Assembly: GCF_022811685.1 (NCBI RefSeq)
Contig: NZ_CP094532.1
Coordinates: forward strand, 2,708,501-2,772,500
Direction: 5' to 3'
Length of the DNA: 64,000 nt
Origin: Chryseobacterium suipulveris
GTDB lineage: Bacteria; Bacteroidota; Bacteroidia; Flavobacteriales; Weeksellaceae
How positions within the stretch are numbered: position 1 is the first letter of the stretch; each line of letters starts with the position of its first letter. The position numbers and the translations under genes were made by a program. Of the stretch, positions 61,128 to 64,000 are shown one piece after another. Below the pieces are notes generated by a model. It saw only the letters and a program-made list of their open reading frames with translations, was not told the DNA's origin and did no database searches.

Positions 61128-64000
61128 ATGCACCGATTTTTTATTTCCATTTTTTGGTTTATTCAGAAAAACAAAATTTCCACTGTTTTAGTGGCGATGA
61201 CGTTATTGGCGGTTTGCGGATTTTTCGGCTCGAAGATTCATTTTGAGGAAGACATCAACCAAATTATTCCAAAAAACGACAAATCCGATATCACAGCGAA
61301 AGTTCTTAAGCAGCTGAATTTCTCCGATCAAATTGTCGTTATCATCGAACAGAAAGGAGACACGGACGAATTCGCACTCTCCGAAACCGCCGACAGTTTT
61401 TTGGATAAAATCACTCCTTTAAAAAAATACATCAATAACGTACAGGGAAAAGTTGATGAGGAAGAAATCACCCAAACCTTCGATTTCGTCAACCAAAATC
61501 TGCCGTTGTTCCTGAATGATAACGACTACCGCGAAATTTCGCAAAAGCTAAACTCCGACAGCATCGCCAAAAAAGTTGAGCAAAATTATGCAGCGCTGGT
61601 TTCGCCGACGAGTTTGGTCACGAAAAACTTTATTAAAAAAGATCCGCTCGGAATCTCGTTTCTCGGACTGAAAAAACTGGAATCGCTGAATATGGGCAAT
61701 GACTTCCGACTGGAAAACAATTACATCGTCACCAAAGACGGCAAACATCTCCTGCTTTTTATCGAACCCAAATTTGGCGGTGCCGAAACGAAAAACAACG
61801 AAGTTTTTGCTGACGGACTGGATACTATTAAGGATCAACTCAACCAACGGTTCAAAGAAAAAACCGAAATCAGTTATTTTGGTTCGCCAATTATCGCGGT
61901 TGCCAATGCGAAACAAATCAAGAGCGACATTCAGAAAACGGTGGTCATCGCACTGGTCGTACTTCTCGCGTTGTTGATCTTTTACTTTAGAAATCTTTTC
62001 ACGCCGATCATTATTTTTCTTCCGACAGTTTTCGCAGTTGGGATTGCGTTGTGCAGCATCTATTTTTTGCGCGACAGGATTTCGGCGATTTCGCTGAGCG
62101 TGGGTGCAATTTTGCTGGGAATCACCGTTGATTACGCACTTCACGTTTTGACACACCTTAAAAAAAGCGGCAATATCGAAGAGCTTTACCGCGAAATCAC
62201 ACAACCTGTTCTAATGAGCAGCTTTACGACGGCGATCTCTTTTCTGTGCCTGGTTTTCGTGCATTCCGAGGCGTTGATCGATTTAGGAATTTTTGCATCG
62301 ATAAGCGTCCTGAGTTCTTCATTTTTTGCATTGATCATTGTTCCCCAACTTTATCATCCGAAAGAAGTCGAAAACCAAAAACCCAACTTTATCGACCGTA
62401 TCGGTTCCTACGATTACGACAAAAACAAGTTTCTGCTGATCTTCTGCTCCATCGTGATTATCGCGTGTTTCTTCGGTTTCAGCAAAGTGAAATTCAACGA
62501 AAATATCGGCAACCTGAATTTCGTGCCCGATGAAATGAAAAAGACCGAGCGCAAACTGGAACAACTTTCCGACATCACGTCGAAATCCATCTACACCGTT
62601 TCCTACGGAAAATCCGAAGCCGAAGCCCTAGAAAAAAACACCCAACTTTTCGAATTTTTAAACGACAACAAAACCAAAAACGGCATCATCAGCTTTTCAT
62701 CGGTTGGCGAAGTGGTTCTGAGCAAAAAAGAGCAACAGGAAAAAATTGAAAAATGGAACAGCTTCTGGAATGCCGAACGAAAAAAACAGGTGACAGAAGA
62801 CCTTGTTAAAAACGGCAACAAATTCGGCTTCAACGAAAATGCTTTTTCAGATTTTCAGGGATTGCTCACTAAAACTTTCGAACCCATTTCGCTCGACGAA
62901 TACCAAACGCTGAAACCGCTTCAGCTCCAGAATTTCATTAATGAAAAAGATGGACTTTATACGGTTTCGAATATCGTGAAGATCGACGAAAAAAGCCGCG
63001 ACCAATTTATAAAATCTGTTGAAGAAAAAGGAGGAATCATCGCAATCGACCGACAACAAATGAACGAGAACTTTCTCGGACTGCTCAAAAAAGATTTCGG
63101 CTCGCTCATCAATTATTCGCTTATCGCGATTGTTCTAATCCTGTTTGTGTTTTTTAGAAAGGTGGAACTCACAATGCTTGCGATGGTTCCCATCATTTTA
63201 ACGGGGATTGTTACCGCGGGAATTCTGTATTTCTTCGGAATGCAGCTGAATATTTTTAGCACGATTGTGTGCACTTTGGTTTTCGGAGTTGGTGTAGATT
63301 TCAGCATTTTCCTTACACAGGCGCTGATGAAGGAAAACACCACAGGAAAAAATGTGCTTCCAACATACCGCACCTCGATTATTCTGGCTGTCTTAACTAC
63401 GGTTTTGGCGATCGGAACTTTGATTTTCGCAAAACATCCCGCACTGCATTCCGTCGCATCAGTCGCATTGATTGGAATGTTTTCGGTGCTCATCATCACT
63501 TTTTCGCTCTACCCTTTTCTATTCCGACTTCTCATTATTAAAAGACAGAAAAAAGGTCTTTCGCAACTGACGCTCAGATTGTTCTTGCACTCGGTTTTGT
63601 CTTTTGCCTATTACGGAATTGGCGGATTTCTTTTCTCTCTTTTCGGGCATTTCTTCGTGCCAAAAGCTGGAAAAAAAGGACTGTTAAGTATTAAGAAAAC
63701 AATGGCCGCTTTCCTGAAATCGGTATTGTATTCGAATCCATTTGTAAAGAAAAAAGTCATTAATCCCAACAATGAAACCTTTGAAAAACCCGCAGTAATC
63801 ATCGCAAACCACACCTCTTTTCTGGATACTTTGGTTATTGCGATGGTGACTCACAAAGCGGTTTTCCTTGTAAATGACTGGGTGTATAACTCGCCCGTTT
63901 TTGGAAAAATGGTGAGAGCTTTGGGATTTTATCCCGTTTCGCAGGGAATTGAAAACGGTACCGAACAACTCCGCGAAAAGGTGGAACAGGGTTTTTCGTT
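61128..64000 (+). CDS. MMPL exporter fused to lysophospholipid acyltransferase, 3' end outside window
   Basis: About 957 codons, open to the right edge. Residues 1-830 form an RND/MMPL transporter: two sets of six helices (first helix STVLVAMTLLAVCGFFGSK, then clusters near 265-400 and 665-800) separated by two large periplasmic loops. From about residue 860 a PlsC-type acyltransferase begins, with the catalytic HxxxxD as His895-Asp900 (NHTSFLD). In flexirubin clusters of Flavobacteriia this fusion continues into a SAM-dependent methyltransferase, making a trifunctional protein that exports and assembles the pigment. The window thus probably ends at the left border of a flexirubin cluster. 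Confidence 0.88.
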   Translation, partial: MHRFFISIFWFIQKNKISTVLVAMTLLAVCGFFGSKIHFEEDINQIIPKNDKSDITAKVLKQLNFSDQIVVIIEQKGDTDEFALSETADSFLDKITPLKKYINNVQGKVDEEEITQTFDFVNQNLPLFLNDNDYREISQKLNSDSIAKKVEQNYAALVSPTSLVTKNFIKKDPLGISFLGLKKLESLNMGNDFRLENNYIVTKDGKHLLLFIEPKFGGAETKNNEVFADGLDTIKDQLNQRFKEKTEISYFGSPIIAVANAKQIKSDIQKTVVIALVVLLALLIFYFRNLFTPIIIFLPTVFAVGIALCSIYFLRDRISAISLSVGAILLGITVDYALHVLTHLKKSGNIEELYREITQPVLMSSFTTAISFLCLVFVHSEALIDLGIFASISVLSSSFFALIIVPQLYHPKEVENQKPNFIDRIGSYDYDKNKFLLIFCSIVIIACFFGFSKVKFNENIGNLNFVPDEMKKTERKLEQLSDITSKSIYTVSYGKSEAEALEKNTQLFEFLNDNKTKNGIISFSSVGEVVLSKKEQQEKIEKWNSFWNAERKKQVTEDLVKNGNKFGFNENAFSDFQGLLTKTFEPISLDEYQTLKPLQLQNFINEKDGLYTVSNIVKIDEKSRDQFIKSVEEKGGIIAIDRQQMNENFLGLLKKDFGSLINYSLIAIVLILFVFFRKVELTMLAMVPIILTGIVTAGILYFFGMQLNIFSTIVCTLVFGVGVDFSIFLTQALMKENTTGKNVLPTYRTSIILAVLTTVLAIGTLIFAKHPALHSVASVALIGMFSVLIITFSLYPFLFRLLIIKRQKKGLSQLTLRLFLHSVLSFAYYGIGGFLFSLFGHFFVPKAGKKGLLSIKKTMAAFLKSVLYSNPFVKKKVINPNNETFEKPAVIIANHTSFLDTLVIAMVTHKAVFLVNDWVYNSPVFGKMVRALGFYPVSQGIENGTEQLREKVEQGFS

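Noticed and set aside
60889..61128. 79-codon minus-strand frame before the MMPL gene
   Set aside because: Lies in repeat-like intergenic filler and covers the predicted MMPL promoter.
61548..63968. Several 70-218-codon minus-strand frames at the right end
   Set aside because: They are antisense to the long MMPL-acyltransferase frame, which has clear membrane helices and an HxxxxD motif.

Overview
The window is a chromosomal segment of a Flavobacteriales bacterium of the Weeksellaceae type (Chryseobacterium / Kaistella / Epilithonimonas group). This rests on gene content (BamA-Skp-UppS block, bacillithiol BshB1, DUF4254/DUF4292 genes, a flexirubin-type MMPL-acyltransferase fusion at the right end), on promoters of the Bacteroidetes form TTTG-N19-TAnnTTTG, and on few Shine-Dalgarno sites. 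Species level cannot be fixed from sequence reading alone.

Layout: 1-8.5 kb holds the 3'-truncated fabF, acpP, clpB, a TetR regulator with a partial phenylacetate module (paaE, a small unknown gene, paaA) and recA. At 8.69 kb lies tRNA-Gln(TTG). Its 3' end is duplicated as a 14-bp direct repeat at 17.06 kb. Between the two copies sits an integrated element of about 8.3 kb that is visibly more AT-rich: tyrosine integrase, an unknown 382-aa gene, an excisionase-like HTH gene, a 476-aa protein that looks like a divergent family-A (PolA/T7-like) polymerase, three small unknown genes, a long nested hairpin region and a two-gene membrane module. It has no recognisable relaxase, capsid or resistance gene.

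17-21 kb is a decaying stretch: a dienoyl-CoA-reductase-like SDR, a frameshifted zinc-ribbon membrane gene, a remnant of an M16 peptidase and several intergenic palindromes. 20-37 kb is ordinary core: lysoplasmalogenase, dihydroorotase, a polysaccharide flippase, dut, a sugar nucleotidyltransferase, an envelope operon (DUF4292 lipoprotein, EnvC-like protein, TatA, DUF4254, lipoprotein, RibA), RluA, Nudix, XerD, dCMP deaminase, enoyl-CoA hydratase, catalase divergent from OxyR, and metK behind a probable SAM-II riboswitch.

37-48 kb holds a sigma factor with a hairpin leader and a 44-aa companion, a YjjG-like phosphatase, tRNA-His, bshB1, rmlD, a thioesterase and the outer-membrane biogenesis block (DUF6089, uppS, bamA, two skp genes). 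48-56 kb is an exopolysaccharide operon (GT-C, GT2, EpsG/Wzy, WecA, Wza, Wzc), the Wzc carrying a striking Gly-Tyr repeat tail. 56-64 kb holds a degenerate arginase-fold protein, topA, a DUF2062 gene and the start of the MMPL-acyltransferase fusion, which runs off the window.

The least described part is the tRNA-Gln element, above all its polymerase-like gene and the nested hairpin region.
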